NCBI GenBank assembly: GCA_028278625.1
Contig: JANQDY010000060.1
Span: forward strand, 1-38,388
From: Thermodesulfobacteriota bacterium
GTDB lineage: Bacteria; Desulfobacterota; DSM-4660; Desulfatiglandales; Desulfatiglandaceae
Direction: 5' to 3'
DNA length: 38,388 nt
Below are positions 24,720-33,734 of the stretch, one piece after another. How positions within the stretch are numbered: the stretch's first letter is position 1; every line of letters starts with the position of its first letter. The translations under genes and the position numbers were made by a program. The notes under the pieces are model-generated. The model had not been told where the DNA came from, did no database searches, and saw only the letters and a list, made by a program, of their open reading frames with translations.

Positions 24720-25606
24720 GCACGAGTAAAAAAGAACCCCTATTTGCCAAGGGAAATCTGTGGTGTCCCGGATGTCCACTGGGATTGATCTGGCGGAAAA
24801 TCGTTGAAGTGACGGGTCCAAATGCCATCGGATCCATCGGATCCACGTGCAGCGGCATGTCCGCCGTCCTTCATCCCAGTCCTCTCAATATCCCCACCAT
24901 TCACGTGGGCATGCCCGGTCCGGCGGCGGCCATGTCCGGCATCAGCGCAGCTTTGGAAATCCTTCGAATAAAGGGCAAAAGGCCCAGTGATGAAAAGATC
25001 ACGGCGTTTGCTGTTGCGGGCGATGGCGGTACTGCGGATATCGGGATGGCCTCACTTTCAGGGGCTGCGGAACGTAACGACGACGGCATCTACATCTGTT
25101 TTGACAATGAAGCCTATATGAACACGGGAATCCAGCGTTCATCCCTCACTCCCCGTTACTCCTGGACCACCACCACCCTTTCTGGAAAATCCGGATTTAA
25201 GAAGAACCTGGCGATGATCATGGCCGCCCACGGGATCCCCTATGTGGCAACCGCAAGTATTGGATTCGTAAAGGATTTCACGGCCAAACTCAAGAAGGCC
25301 CGTGACATTGGGCCTGGATTTAAATTCATTCACCTCCTGGGGCCTTGCCCCATCGGCTGGCGTTTTCCTACGGAACTGACAATGGAGATGGGCCGATTGG
25401 CGGTAGAAACAGGGATTTGGCCCCTTTATGAGGTTGAAAATGGCGAGCTTCGCATCACCCGGGAAATCAAAGGAAGAAGACATGTGAGAGAGTACCTAAA
25501 ACCGCAGAAAAGGTTTTCTCAATTGGATGAGCGTACCATGGAACAGATTGACCGAATGATTGAAGAGAGTCCGCTTCCCGTGTTTTCGTGCAAAACCCCT
25601 CGGTAG
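24716..25606 (+). CDS. 2-oxoacid:ferredoxin oxidoreductase beta subunit (PorB-like)
   Basis: This 296-residue TPP-binding subunit carries NLWCPGCPLGLI at the N-terminus for a cluster ligand pair. SIGSTCSGM and the HVGMPGPAAAMSGI segment follow. The Mg/TPP motif is AGDGGTADIGM, with FDNEAYMNTGIQRS downstream, as in PorB. Length is normal. ATG 24716 overlaps the alpha stop (ATGA) and is preceded by AGGAG about 10 bases away. The last complex gene is followed by about 110 bp before ligase 3. Together with G, D and A it should convert a 2-oxoacid and CoA to acyl-CoA, CO2 and reduced ferredoxin, or the reverse. Confidence 0.92.
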   Translation: MSTSKKEPLFAKGNLWCPGCPLGLIWRKIVEVTGPNAIGSIGSTCSGMSAVLHPSPLNIPTIHVGMPGPAAAMSGISAALEILRIKGKRPSDEKITAFAVAGDGGTADIGMASLSGAAERNDDGIYICFDNEAYMNTGIQRSSLTPRYSWTTTTLSGKSGFKKNLAMIMAAHGIPYVATASIGFVKDFTAKLKKARDIGPGFKFIHLLGPCPIGWRFPTELTMEMGRLAVETGIWPLYEVENGELRITREIKGRRHVREYLKPQKRFSQLDERTMEQIDRMIEESPLPVFSCKTPR

Positions 25607-25640
25607 GTCGTGCGGATTGGTTTTCTGAGGAGGATCATGT

Positions 25641-25664
25641 ATGGGACCGCTTAAAGGAGTTTAG
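25641..25664 (+). other. Seven-codon open frame with a strong ribosome binding site, possible vestigial CoA-transferase start
   Basis: GAGGAGG ends 7 bases before ATG 25641, which opens the frame MGPLKGV followed by TAG. The heptapeptide resembles the opening of CaiB/BaiF (class III) CoA transferases, which often begin MGPLKG. Nothing like the rest of that family follows. It could be the stub of a deleted gene, a tiny leader, or chance. Confidence 0.25.
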
Positions 25665-25715
25665 TACGAAAAAATCGAATATCAACAATTCTCCTGATTC
25701 ATGGAGGCGATGAAA

Positions 25716-27269
25716 ATGGTTTTTGGCGATATCGTTCGTAAATACAGCCGGTTAAAACCCAACCAGACTGCCGTTCGGTTCAATGATAAGGCGATAACCT
25801 GGTTTCAATTAAATGAACGGGCAAACCGTCTATCCAATTGTTTTTCGGAATTGGGCCTTAAAAAGGGAGACAAGGTCGCATTTCTCTCGAAAAACTGCGG
25901 TCAGTTTTTCGATTTTTGGTTTGGTCATGCAAAAGGGGGGCTTGTGGGGGTTACGCCCAACTACCGTCTTTCGCCCCAAGAATTGCTCTATATCATGAAC
26001 GACGCAGGTGCTACAATACTCATCGTTGCTGAAGAGTTTCAGAATAAAATCAAAGAAATAACCTCTAGCCTTGGTACGGTGAAACTCATTGTAGGGCTAG
26101 ACGGCGATCATGACTTTGATTTGGATTTTGAAACACTTCTTCTAGAAAGCTCAGCTGAAGAACCAAAAACGCAAGTTGATGAAAATGATGCACGCCTCTT
26201 CATGTATACCAGCGGAACCACCGGAAAACCGAAGGCCGCCGTGTGGACCCACAAATCCAGCCTTGCGAATTATCCTGATTTAATCATTTCCGCCGGGATT
26301 AATCGCTGGGATATTAATATGAACATTATTCCTCTCTGCTTGGCAGGCGGTTGCCTCACTTCAAATACATTCTCCTATTGTGGATTGCCCAATGTGGTCG
26401 TAAAGGAATTTGATCCAATCAGAGTTTTTGAAACGATTCAGAAGGAAAAAATCACGGCAACCACAATGGTTCCCACAATCATTTCCGCCCTTCTTAATCA
26501 TCCCCAAAGAGAACAGTATGACCTAACCAGTCTCAAGAAAATAAGCTATGGTTCCGCCCCCATATCGCCAAGCGTTTTGGAGCAGGCGGTGAAAGCCTTC
26601 AAGTGTGACTTCCTGCAGTGCTACGGAGCAACCGAGACAAGCGGATTTTCCGGATACCTCTATCGGAAAGACCACATTTTAGATGGATCCGAAAAAGCAC
26701 GCAAAAAGTTGACTTCCGCCGGATACGAGTGCCTATGGTCCCAACAACGCGTTGTCAATGACCATGGCGAAGATGTGAAGCCCGGCGAGGTTGGTGAGAT
26801 ATGGATAAAGGGAGACGGCGTCATAAAGGAATATTGGAAAGCACCGGAAAAAAACGCCACGTCATTCCGGAACGGTTGGTGGTGTTCGGGTGATTTGGCA
26901 ACCGTTGACGAAGATGGGTTTATTTACATTGTAGACAGAAAGATTGAGATGATCATCAGTGGCGCATTGAATATTTACTCTCGAGAAATAGAAGACGTCT
27001 TATATGAACATCCCGCAATAGAGTATGCGGTCGTTATCGGTGTGCCTGACGAGCAGTGGGGAGAGTCCGTAAAGGCCGTGGTCCAATTAAAACCGCATCA
27101 TGATGTTTCTGAAGAAGCGATCATCGAACATTGTCTGAAATATCTCGCAAGCTATAAAAAACCGCGATCCGTCGACTTTGTGAAAGAAATGCCCATCAGC
27201 TCGGCGGGAAAGATTTTGAAAAGGGTCATCAGAGAAGGATACTGGAAGGGAAAAGAACGGAGAGTTTGA
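25716..27269 (+). CDS. AMP-forming acyl-CoA ligase (ANL superfamily), ligase 3
   Basis: This 517-residue adenylate-forming CoA ligase has YTSGTTGKPKA at 164-174, CYGATETSG as motif A5, SGDLATVDEDGFIYIVDRK across the hinge, and the catalytic Lys K499 in SSAGKILKR. All expected residues are present. I chose ATG 25716, the third in-frame ATG, because GGAGG ends 8 bases before it while ATG 25701 has no such site. It is the third ligase in the window, and the three are clearly different sequences, so they probably act on different acids. It sits between the Por-like complex and the aminotransferase. Substrate unknown; the overall type resembles fatty- and aryl-acid ligases. Confidence 0.88.
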   Translation: MVFGDIVRKYSRLKPNQTAVRFNDKAITWFQLNERANRLSNCFSELGLKKGDKVAFLSKNCGQFFDFWFGHAKGGLVGVTPNYRLSPQELLYIMNDAGATILIVAEEFQNKIKEITSSLGTVKLIVGLDGDHDFDLDFETLLLESSAEEPKTQVDENDARLFMYTSGTTGKPKAAVWTHKSSLANYPDLIISAGINRWDINMNIIPLCLAGGCLTSNTFSYCGLPNVVVKEFDPIRVFETIQKEKITATTMVPTIISALLNHPQREQYDLTSLKKISYGSAPISPSVLEQAVKAFKCDFLQCYGATETSGFSGYLYRKDHILDGSEKARKKLTSAGYECLWSQQRVVNDHGEDVKPGEVGEIWIKGDGVIKEYWKAPEKNATSFRNGWWCSGDLATVDEDGFIYIVDRKIEMIISGALNIYSREIEDVLYEHPAIEYAVVIGVPDEQWGESVKAVVQLKPHHDVSEEAIIEHCLKYLASYKKPRSVDFVKEMPISSAGKILKRVIREGYWKGKERRV

Positions 27270-27299
27270 AGATTTTGTTTTTAGAAAGGGGATTTGATC

Positions 27300-28466
27300 A
27301 TGAAAGAAACAAACGTGGCGCTTAAGACCTGGGATGATTCCGCGCTTCTACAGCTTTTTCAATCGGAAAACATGCGCCGGGCGGAGAACATAAACTTTGG
27401 AATCGGGGAAATGGAATTTGCAACCCCTACGCCTGTGGTTGACGCATGCAAGGATGCCCTTGATCGCGGCATCACTTTCTATATGCCGACTGTGGGAGAG
27501 CCTGCCCTTCGAGATGCACTGGCGGAATCATGTTCCAAAGAGTACGGTTTAGAATTCGGGCCCCAGGAAGTTTTTGTAACCCCAGGTGGAACCAATGCGA
27601 TTTTCGTTGCCCTACTCGCCCTTTTATCCCCTGGTGATGAAGTGTTATACCCTAACCCGGGGTTCCCGGCTTATTTCCCGCAGATCAAATTGGCACACGG
27701 TGTTCCGGTAGACTATCCTTTGACCAAAGAGAATGGATTTATACCTGATCCCGATGATATTCGAAGCCGCATCACAAATCGCACCAAAATCCTCATTTTG
27801 AATTCACCGTCCAATCCCATCGGCAATATCATATCTGAGGGAACGCTCAAAGCGCTTGCGGAAATCGCCCTTGAAAATGATTTGTGGATCGTCTCCGACG
27901 AAGCCTATAAGCATCTTGTGTATGAGCCGAACAAACATGAGAGCATTGTTACGCTGCCGGGCATGAAGGAAAGAACGTTGGTCACATGCTCTTTTTCCAA
28001 GTCTTATGCAATGACGGGCTGGCGGATGGGCTATATTGTGGGCCCCCTTGCGTTCAATGAACCTTTCTTTAAAGTGTTTCAGTATACCGTGACCGCGGTA
28101 AATTCCTTTTCACAAGTCGCTTCGGCGGAAGCCGTTAGAAAAGGGGCCGTTTTTACAGAAGAGATCCTTTCTCAAATGACAACGCGAAAACGGCTGATGG
28201 TGGAAGGGTTATCCCAAATCCCTTCCGTTTCTTTTGTGGAACCAGAAGGGGCGTTCTATGTTTTTTTAAATATCGAACGCACCGGGTTGAAGGCACTGGA
28301 AATCTCAAAGCGCCTCCTGGACGACTTCTACCTCGTAACAATCCCTGGCAGTGTTTTCGGCAGTCTGGGCGAAGGCTACTTGCGGCTTTCTTTTGCACAG
28401 GGAGAGGACAAAATCGCCGAAGGACTCAAGCGATTGAAAAACGCGATGGGTCAGCTTGTTTCTTGA
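27300..28466 (+). CDS. PLP-dependent class I/II aminotransferase
   Basis: This 388-residue fold type I aminotransferase moves an amino group between an amino acid and a 2-oxoacid. The PLP Lys lies in CSFSKSYAMTGWRMGY. Other landmarks are NSPSNPIGNI (Asn for the ring), SDEAYKHLVY (Asp and Tyr) and LRLSFA (the carboxylate-binding Arg). It resembles aspartate/aromatic aminotransferases of the I-gamma kind. ATG 27300 has AAAGGGG 8 bases upstream; the TTG two codons earlier is less likely. Located after ligase 3, it would feed 2-oxoacids to the oxidoreductases or the 2-hydroxyacid dehydrogenase. Amino-acid specificity cannot be read. Confidence 0.9.
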   Translation: MKETNVALKTWDDSALLQLFQSENMRRAENINFGIGEMEFATPTPVVDACKDALDRGITFYMPTVGEPALRDALAESCSKEYGLEFGPQEVFVTPGGTNAIFVALLALLSPGDEVLYPNPGFPAYFPQIKLAHGVPVDYPLTKENGFIPDPDDIRSRITNRTKILILNSPSNPIGNIISEGTLKALAEIALENDLWIVSDEAYKHLVYEPNKHESIVTLPGMKERTLVTCSFSKSYAMTGWRMGYIVGPLAFNEPFFKVFQYTVTAVNSFSQVASAEAVRKGAVFTEEILSQMTTRKRLMVEGLSQIPSVSFVEPEGAFYVFLNIERTGLKALEISKRLLDDFYLVTIPGSVFGSLGEGYLRLSFAQGEDKIAEGLKRLKNAMGQLVS

Positions 28467-28604
28467 ACGGAAATTTCGCCGGTTGCTTGTATCTTACGCC
28501 ATATTCCAGGGTTTGCGGAACCGTTCTGCAATTGGCTTTTCATTTAGACTGATGGCCAAAAGGATCTCAGTCTCCCCGAAAACAAATCGAAAGGAAAGCC
28601 ACGC

Positions 28605-29381
28605 ATGATTGGCCTTGAACAAATAGATGTCGCGTTGGGCAAATACATTCGGCCTCAAAGTTCCCCACTGGCAATCCGGATGTGCCGTTCCCAAAATGAA
28701 CTGCCTGAGCAGGTCAAATTTCCCAAGAAAGATCTGGGGATTTCGGTGCCTGTATGCCAAGGAATTGCCATGGCCAGGCGTTTCGGATGGACATTGGCCA
28801 TGGGTAAAGAAGACCAGATATGCCCCCATGGGCATGCAGTTTTGGGGTTTGTCTCAGGTGAGGCATACCTTGACGGACGTTTGGCGGAAGCGGCCGGCCT
28901 GGGCCCACGAGAAACATTCGCGCGGCGCGCTCGGGGAATGAGCCTGCTGGAATATGGCCGGTATTCGCATCTTCTTGTCGCGCCCATTGAGCAGGCCCAG
29001 TTCGAGCCGCATTTTATCATGCTCTTCGGGAATCCGGCTCAAATCGTCAGATTGGTGCAAGGCGCGGTTTTCTTTTCCGGAGGTTCCGTATCGTGTGAGG
29101 CGGAAGGAGGTCGTGCGTGTGCCGCTTTTGTCGCAAAAACAATGCTTACCGAAAGGTGTCAAATCATTTTATCGGGGGCCGGCGATAGATATTTTGCTTT
29201 GACGCAAGATCATGAAATGGCCTTCACAATTCCCTTGAACGAAGCCGAAAGTACCATGAAAGGCCTGGCGCAAAGCCACAAAATGGGCTTGAGATACCCG
29301 ACGCCGTCATGGCTCAGATTCGAAGGCCAAATGCCGGAAACATATTACAGGTTTACGGAGCTCCTGCTGCACCAGAGCTAG
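28605..29381 (+). CDS. DUF169 family protein
   Basis: This 258-residue cytoplasmic protein resembles the DUF169 family (COG2043), known from archaea and anaerobic bacteria but without an established function. Features typical of the family are SSPLAIRM near the N-terminus, a conserved PVCQGIAMARRFG region with Cys, GNPAQIVRLVQGA in the middle, and the C-terminal MPETYYRFTELL. Cys residues at several spots could bind metal. There is no signal peptide or membrane segment. ATG 28605 follows AGGAAAG. It sits between the aminotransferase and the TRAP genes, separated by about 130 bp on either side. The reaction is unknown. Confidence 0.75.
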   Translation: MIGLEQIDVALGKYIRPQSSPLAIRMCRSQNELPEQVKFPKKDLGISVPVCQGIAMARRFGWTLAMGKEDQICPHGHAVLGFVSGEAYLDGRLAEAAGLGPRETFARRARGMSLLEYGRYSHLLVAPIEQAQFEPHFIMLFGNPAQIVRLVQGAVFFSGGSVSCEAEGGRACAAFVAKTMLTERCQIILSGAGDRYFALTQDHEMAFTIPLNEAESTMKGLAQSHKMGLRYPTPSWLRFEGQMPETYYRFTELLLHQS

Positions 29382-29514
29382 ATTATTGAAGTTTGATCAT
29401 ATGTCATACGGCTTCATTTTGAAATGCAGAATGAAGGTGAGTGAAAGGAGGTGAATCAAAAGGCGTGCCATAGGCTGATATTCATTAATCAAGAACAAAA
29501 AGGAGATTAGAGAG

Positions 29515-30534
29515 ATGAAAAAAAAGATAGCTTTGCTTCTCGCTGGAATGCTCTGCTTGTCAATCCTAACAATTGGGGGGGTAACAACGCCCTTTGCCGC
29601 GGATGTCCAACTCAATTACGCCAATTTTCCGCCCGCGCCCACTTTCCCCTGCGTTCAGATGGAAAGATGGAAAAAGGAGGTTGAAAAGCGGACAAAGGGA
29701 AAAGTTGCCATTCAGACCTTCCCCGGTGGAACGTTGCTCGGTGCTAAAGAGATGTTCGACGGGGTTGTTTCCGGCGTTGCGGATATCGGCTGTGTTTGTA
29801 TGCCCTATCAACCCGGACGTTTTGTGATCACCAATGCCATTGGTCTCCCACTGCAAATACCCAGCGCCAAAGTTGGGAGTGCCGCATTATGGGATCTTGT
29901 TGAAAAATACAAGCCCAAGGCATTCTCCACTGTAAAAATTCTATCGGTTTTTACGACCACCCCGTCTAGTCTCATGTCAAAAAAACCCGTACGGTCGCTT
30001 GAAGATCTCAAAGGTCTATCGGTGCGCGGTTCAGGCGCTATGGGCGCCGCGATCCTGACCGCCTGGGGAGCAAGCGGTGTCGGTATGCCCATGCCTGAAG
30101 TACCCGAGGCCCTTCAAAAGGGCGTCGTTTCCGCCGTTTTCACCTCTCTCGAGGTCATGAAAGATATGAAATTCGCTGAAACCTGTCGATATGCGACTGT
30201 GACAAACACGAATATCTATCCGTTTGCCGTGATTATGAATATGGACAAATGGAACGCGTTGCCCAAGGACGTGCAAAAGGTCATGAACGATTTGAGCAGA
30301 GATCAAGCCCTGTGGACAGGTGAATACGCTGATAAGCACGCTCAAGAAGCCATTGCCTGGTCAAAGAAAACGTACAATGCGGAATTCATTGAACTAACAG
30401 ATGCTCAGAAGGCCAAGTGGAATGAACCACTTCAGCCAATCATCAATAAATGGATTAAAGATACAAAGGCCAAGGGCTATCCATCCGAGGAAATCGTAAA
30501 GGATTTAAAGAATTTCACGAAAAAGTACGAGTGA
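29515..30534 (+). CDS. dctP: TRAP transporter solute-binding protein (DctP family)
   Basis: This 339-residue periplasmic binding protein has a Sec signal peptide (KKKIALLLAGMLCLSILTI) with likely cleavage after A29 (PFAA/D). The mature chain shows the DctP pattern: ADVQLNYANFPPAPTFP, KRTKGKVAIQTFPGGTL, and SMKPVRSLEDLKGL-type residues (KKPVRSLEDLKGLSVRG) that form the carboxylate site with the Arg. ATG 29515 follows AAGGAGA. It is the first of three TRAP genes. Family members bind organic acids, including C4-dicarboxylates, aromatic acids and 2-oxoacids; which is bound here is unknown. Confidence 0.9.
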   Translation: MKKKIALLLAGMLCLSILTIGGVTTPFAADVQLNYANFPPAPTFPCVQMERWKKEVEKRTKGKVAIQTFPGGTLLGAKEMFDGVVSGVADIGCVCMPYQPGRFVITNAIGLPLQIPSAKVGSAALWDLVEKYKPKAFSTVKILSVFTTTPSSLMSKKPVRSLEDLKGLSVRGSGAMGAAILTAWGASGVGMPMPEVPEALQKGVVSAVFTSLEVMKDMKFAETCRYATVTNTNIYPFAVIMNMDKWNALPKDVQKVMNDLSRDQALWTGEYADKHAQEAIAWSKKTYNAEFIELTDAQKAKWNEPLQPIINKWIKDTKAKGYPSEEIVKDLKNFTKKYE

Positions 30535-30571
30535 ACATCCTGATCCCTTCCGTCTAACAAAGGAAAGTCCT

Positions 30572-30615
30572 GATGACTGCGGATTTGTGGAGAATATCCA
30601 AGATCCGCAATCATC
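30572..30615 (+). repeat. Long imperfect hairpin between dctP and dctQ
   Basis: GATGACTGCGGAT (30572-30584) pairs with ATCCGCAATCATC (30603-30615) with a single C-A mismatch. The loop contains a smaller TGGA/TCCA stem. It is not followed by a T run, so it is not a classic terminator. Such hairpins after binding-protein genes often stabilise the upstream mRNA or damp downstream expression. Confidence 0.5.
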
Positions 30616-30668
30616 GGGCTTATGAAATGAACGGTCTTTGATTTAAACCGTATGATGGAGCGCATTCA

Positions 30669-31154
30669 ATGCAGGTGTTACAGAGATTCACCGAGCGTTT
30701 GACAACTTTTCTCATCTGGATAGCTGGTTTTTTTTTGGGAGTAATGGTTCTTTTAACATGCGCCAACATATTTTTTCGCTTTGTTTGGGTGCCTGTCAAG
30801 GGAAGCGTTGAGTTGGTGGGGTATTTCGGAGCTGTCACAACCGCATTTGCACTCGGTTATACACTCCTTGAAAAGGGACATACTGCGGTTGATTTATTTA
30901 CTCTGAAGTATTCAAAAAGAACGCAAAGAATAATCGGTGCTATTAATTCACTCATCTGCATGATTTTTTTCGGTATCGTCTTCTATCAAATTGTTAACTA
31001 TGCAACAATTCTGTTCAGAACCGGACAGGTTAGCGAAACCCTACAAATCATCTACTATCCCTTTACCTATGCCGTAGCCTTTGGTTTTGCCGTTCTTGTT
31101 CTCGCTTTGCTCACAGAATTTCTAAAAAATTTTCTTGAAGAAGAGGATGATTAA
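30669..31154 (+). CDS. dctQ: TRAP transporter small permease (DctQ family)
   Basis: This 161-residue membrane protein has four predicted transmembrane segments (about 12-38, 46-70, 82-106 and 122-148). IFFRFVWVPVKGSVELVGYF is typical of the DctQ core. It pairs with the large permease that starts 2 bp after its stop. ATG 30669 has GGAG 8 bases upstream. Its role is to form the QM membrane complex that takes the substrate from DctP, driven by a sodium gradient in characterised members. Confidence 0.88.
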   Translation: MQVLQRFTERLTTFLIWIAGFFLGVMVLLTCANIFFRFVWVPVKGSVELVGYFGAVTTAFALGYTLLEKGHTAVDLFTLKYSKRTQRIIGAINSLICMIFFGIVFYQIVNYATILFRTGQVSETLQIIYYPFTYAVAFGFAVLVLALLTEFLKNFLEEEDD

Positions 31155-31156
31155 TC

Positions 31157-32461
31157 GTGAGCCTGACAATTGTAAGTATAATTGCGATAATTCTATTGCT
31201 TTTAGCGTTACTCCTTTTAGGAATGCCCGTCGGATTCGCAATGGGTGTAATAGGGTTTTGCGGATTCTGGTACGCTATATCATTTAAGGCCGCGGTTTCC
31301 ATGGTCGGCACAAGCTATTGGACCATCTTTTCAAAATATGGTCTGTCGGTTGTTCCGCTGTTCATTTTTTTGGGATATCTTGCCTTTAATTCGGGCCTCG
31401 CCGAAAGGCTCTATAAGGTCGCCTACAAATGGGTTGGCCATTGGCGCGGGGGGTTGGCCATCGCGACCATCGGCGCGGACGAACTTTTTGCGGCCATCTG
31501 CGGATCAAATACGGCTACGGCTGCAACAATGGGAGCTGTGGCATTGCCTCAAATGACAAAATATAATTATGATACGAGATTGAGCACGGGCACGATTGTA
31601 ACGGGTGGTACTTTGGGCACAATCATTCCACCCAGCGTGGTTCTCATTGTTATCGGTCTTCAGACGGAACAATCTATCATTAAGCTGTTTTTGGCAGGCC
31701 TTCTTCCGGGCATACTTTTGGGACTTCTGTTCCTGGTGACCATTTTCGTTCTCTGCCGCATCCATCCCACCTTGGGCCCGGCCGGACCCAAAACACCCCT
31801 GGGGGAGAAGATAAGATCTCTCACCGGAGTGCTCGAAGCGCTTTCCATTTTTTTGCTCATTATTGGAGGGATGTACACCGGCATCTTCACGCCTACAGAG
31901 GCGGGAGCCGCCGGCGTCTTCCTGATTCTTCTTTTTATCATCCCAAGCAGGAGGATCGCTTTCAAGGCAATCATGAGCTCTGTTAAGGATACGGTGAAAA
32001 TAACGGCGATGGTGCTTGTCCTTATCACGGGGGCGATTATCTTCGGCAAGTTTATGGCCATCACCCGGCTTCCATTTCAGATTGCCGATTTTGCGGCTTC
32101 CCTTGAAATGTCGCCCTATCTCATTTTGGCTTTCGTGCTCAGTATTTATCTGATTGGTGGATGTTTTATGGATTCCATGGGATTTCTCGTTCTCACAATC
32201 CCAATTTTTTTCCCATTGGGAATGAAACTTGGATTTGATCCCATATGGTATTCAATTATCCTGACAATGGTGACAACGATGGGTGCCATTACACCTCCGG
32301 TGGGTGTTAACATATTTGTCGTTAAGGCGCTGGTACCTGAGATAGAGCTCTCCACTATTTACAAAAGCGCAAGCTATTTTCTAATCGCCTGTATTGCCTG
32401 TATTGTTATTCTCATTTTATTTCCCGATCTCGCGCTGTTTATTCCCAATATGGCGCGTTGA
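31157..32461 (+). CDS. dctM: TRAP transporter large permease (DctM family)
   Basis: This 434-residue polytopic membrane protein has about 12 hydrophobic helices. DctM landmarks include LLGMPVGFAMGVIGF at the N-terminus, the AAICGSNTATAATMGAVALPQM segment (landmarks GSNTATAATMG), GGTLGTIIPPSVVLIVIG, TPTEAGAAGVF, and TMGAITPPVGVNIFV near the C-terminus. The start is GTG 31157, immediately after dctQ, with GAGGA upstream. With dctP and dctQ it forms a complete transporter. It is followed 9 bp later by the MaoC-like gene, suggesting that the imported acid feeds the enzymes encoded here. Confidence 0.92.
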   Translation: MSLTIVSIIAIILLLLALLLLGMPVGFAMGVIGFCGFWYAISFKAAVSMVGTSYWTIFSKYGLSVVPLFIFLGYLAFNSGLAERLYKVAYKWVGHWRGGLAIATIGADELFAAICGSNTATAATMGAVALPQMTKYNYDTRLSTGTIVTGGTLGTIIPPSVVLIVIGLQTEQSIIKLFLAGLLPGILLGLLFLVTIFVLCRIHPTLGPAGPKTPLGEKIRSLTGVLEALSIFLLIIGGMYTGIFTPTEAGAAGVFLILLFIIPSRRIAFKAIMSSVKDTVKITAMVLVLITGAIIFGKFMAITRLPFQIADFAASLEMSPYLILAFVLSIYLIGGCFMDSMGFLVLTIPIFFPLGMKLGFDPIWYSIILTMVTTMGAITPPVGVNIFVVKALVPEIELSTIYKSASYFLIACIACIVILILFPDLALFIPNMAR

Positions 32462-32470
32462 TGGGGCTTT

Positions 32471-33724
32471 ATGAGCGTATCCATGGGAGATGATAAATTG
32501 AAAGACTTCATGAGCGAAAAACGAATCAAGGCTGCCAAAGCACACAAAAATGAAAGAGATAAGATTAAGTCTGAAATGGAAGAACGGATGGAGAAAGGTA
32601 AACCCCGTTACCTTTCCGTTGATGCAATAGAGCCAAACGATAAGATGTGGTTGCGGGTGGCAAGCGAGGATGCCATCAGGGCATACTGTGATTCAATTGG
32701 CGACCTTAATTTGCTTTATCGCAGTCGGGATCATGCCAGGAATAGCGTATATGGGAATATCATAGCGCCCCCGATGTTTTTAAATTGTATTTCTCTCTTT
32801 ACACAGGTGGGATTGAAAGCACTCACCGAAATGGAATACTTGGTCACCGGTTTTGATGCGGGAATTCGGGGGGAGTGGTTTAGGATCATTAGGGAAAATG
32901 AGGAATTCTCGGTTATCGCAATCCCCACTGAAGTTATAGATATCACGAAGAAAAACACCCATCTTCAATTTCTGGTTCGCGGCAACAAGATCTTTGTCAA
33001 TCAGCTGGATGAAGTCGTTGCCAATATAAATACGAGCTTTGTGGCCGTCATTCCCACCCGCAAGGAAATGGAAGTAAGGCAAGGGCAAAAAGCGCCGAAG
33101 CCGCGGTCATTTTCCGTAGATGAAGTGGCAGAGTGGTACCGTCTCACAAAACAAGAACCCGTACGGGGAAGTAACCCGCGGTTTTGGGAAGACGTTGAGG
33201 TTGGGGATCAATTGCCCCCCACCCACCATGTCTTTTCGACCATGGAATACGCGTCACACATGGCAAGGCGAGGGAATTGGCGTTTCGAAATGGATTATAG
33301 CAAGGGAGATTGGAGAGATTTGCTTGACCCGGAAAGCGGACTCCCGGATTTTGGTTTTGTTCACCTCACCGATGAGGCGGCCCGGCCATGGGGCCTTCCT
33401 CGCGCCAACGCCAGCGGACCACAGATGCACTGCTGGCTGGCCCGCCTGGTAACGAATTGGATGGGGGATCATGGATTCCTGAAAAAGATGGAAACTCAGA
33501 TCAGGAACTCTTTGTGGAGAGATTCACTTGCGCTTTTAAATGGTGAAGTGGTCAAGAAATATACAGAGGACAACGAGCATTTGGTGGATTTGCATATTCG
33601 AATTCAGGACTATGACGGTACCCCCGTGATCCCAAAGGGCTTGGCGACAGTGGTTCTACCCTCACGACGAATGGAGGATTGGAGACCATGGATAGCCCAA
33701 ACACCAAAAGCTGTTTTTTGTTAG
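32471..33724 (+). CDS. MaoC-like double hot-dog acyl dehydratase
   Basis: This 417-residue protein carries a FAS1-like/MaoC dehydratase N-terminal domain. The signature GDLNLLYRSRDHARN followed by YGNIIAPPMFL matches the pattern GDxNPLY...GGIIAPP of that family, with Tyr in place of the His of classical (R)-hydratases. A second hot-dog-like half begins near residue 230 (PRFWEDVEVGDQLPPTHHVFS), which also contains GDxLPP, typical of MaoC. The first 45 residues are highly charged and helical. Possible reaction: hydration or dehydration of an enoyl/3-hydroxyacyl-CoA. ATG 32471 has only a weak ribosome site; ATG 32486 is an alternative. It is followed 10 bp later by the selenoprotein gene. Confidence 0.8.
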   Translation: MSVSMGDDKLKDFMSEKRIKAAKAHKNERDKIKSEMEERMEKGKPRYLSVDAIEPNDKMWLRVASEDAIRAYCDSIGDLNLLYRSRDHARNSVYGNIIAPPMFLNCISLFTQVGLKALTEMEYLVTGFDAGIRGEWFRIIRENEEFSVIAIPTEVIDITKKNTHLQFLVRGNKIFVNQLDEVVANINTSFVAVIPTRKEMEVRQGQKAPKPRSFSVDEVAEWYRLTKQEPVRGSNPRFWEDVEVGDQLPPTHHVFSTMEYASHMARRGNWRFEMDYSKGDWRDLLDPESGLPDFGFVHLTDEAARPWGLPRANASGPQMHCWLARLVTNWMGDHGFLKKMETQIRNSLWRDSLALLNGEVVKKYTEDNEHLVDLHIRIQDYDGTPVIPKGLATVVLPSRRMEDWRPWIAQTPKAVFC

Positions 33725-33734
33725 GAAGAAAAGA

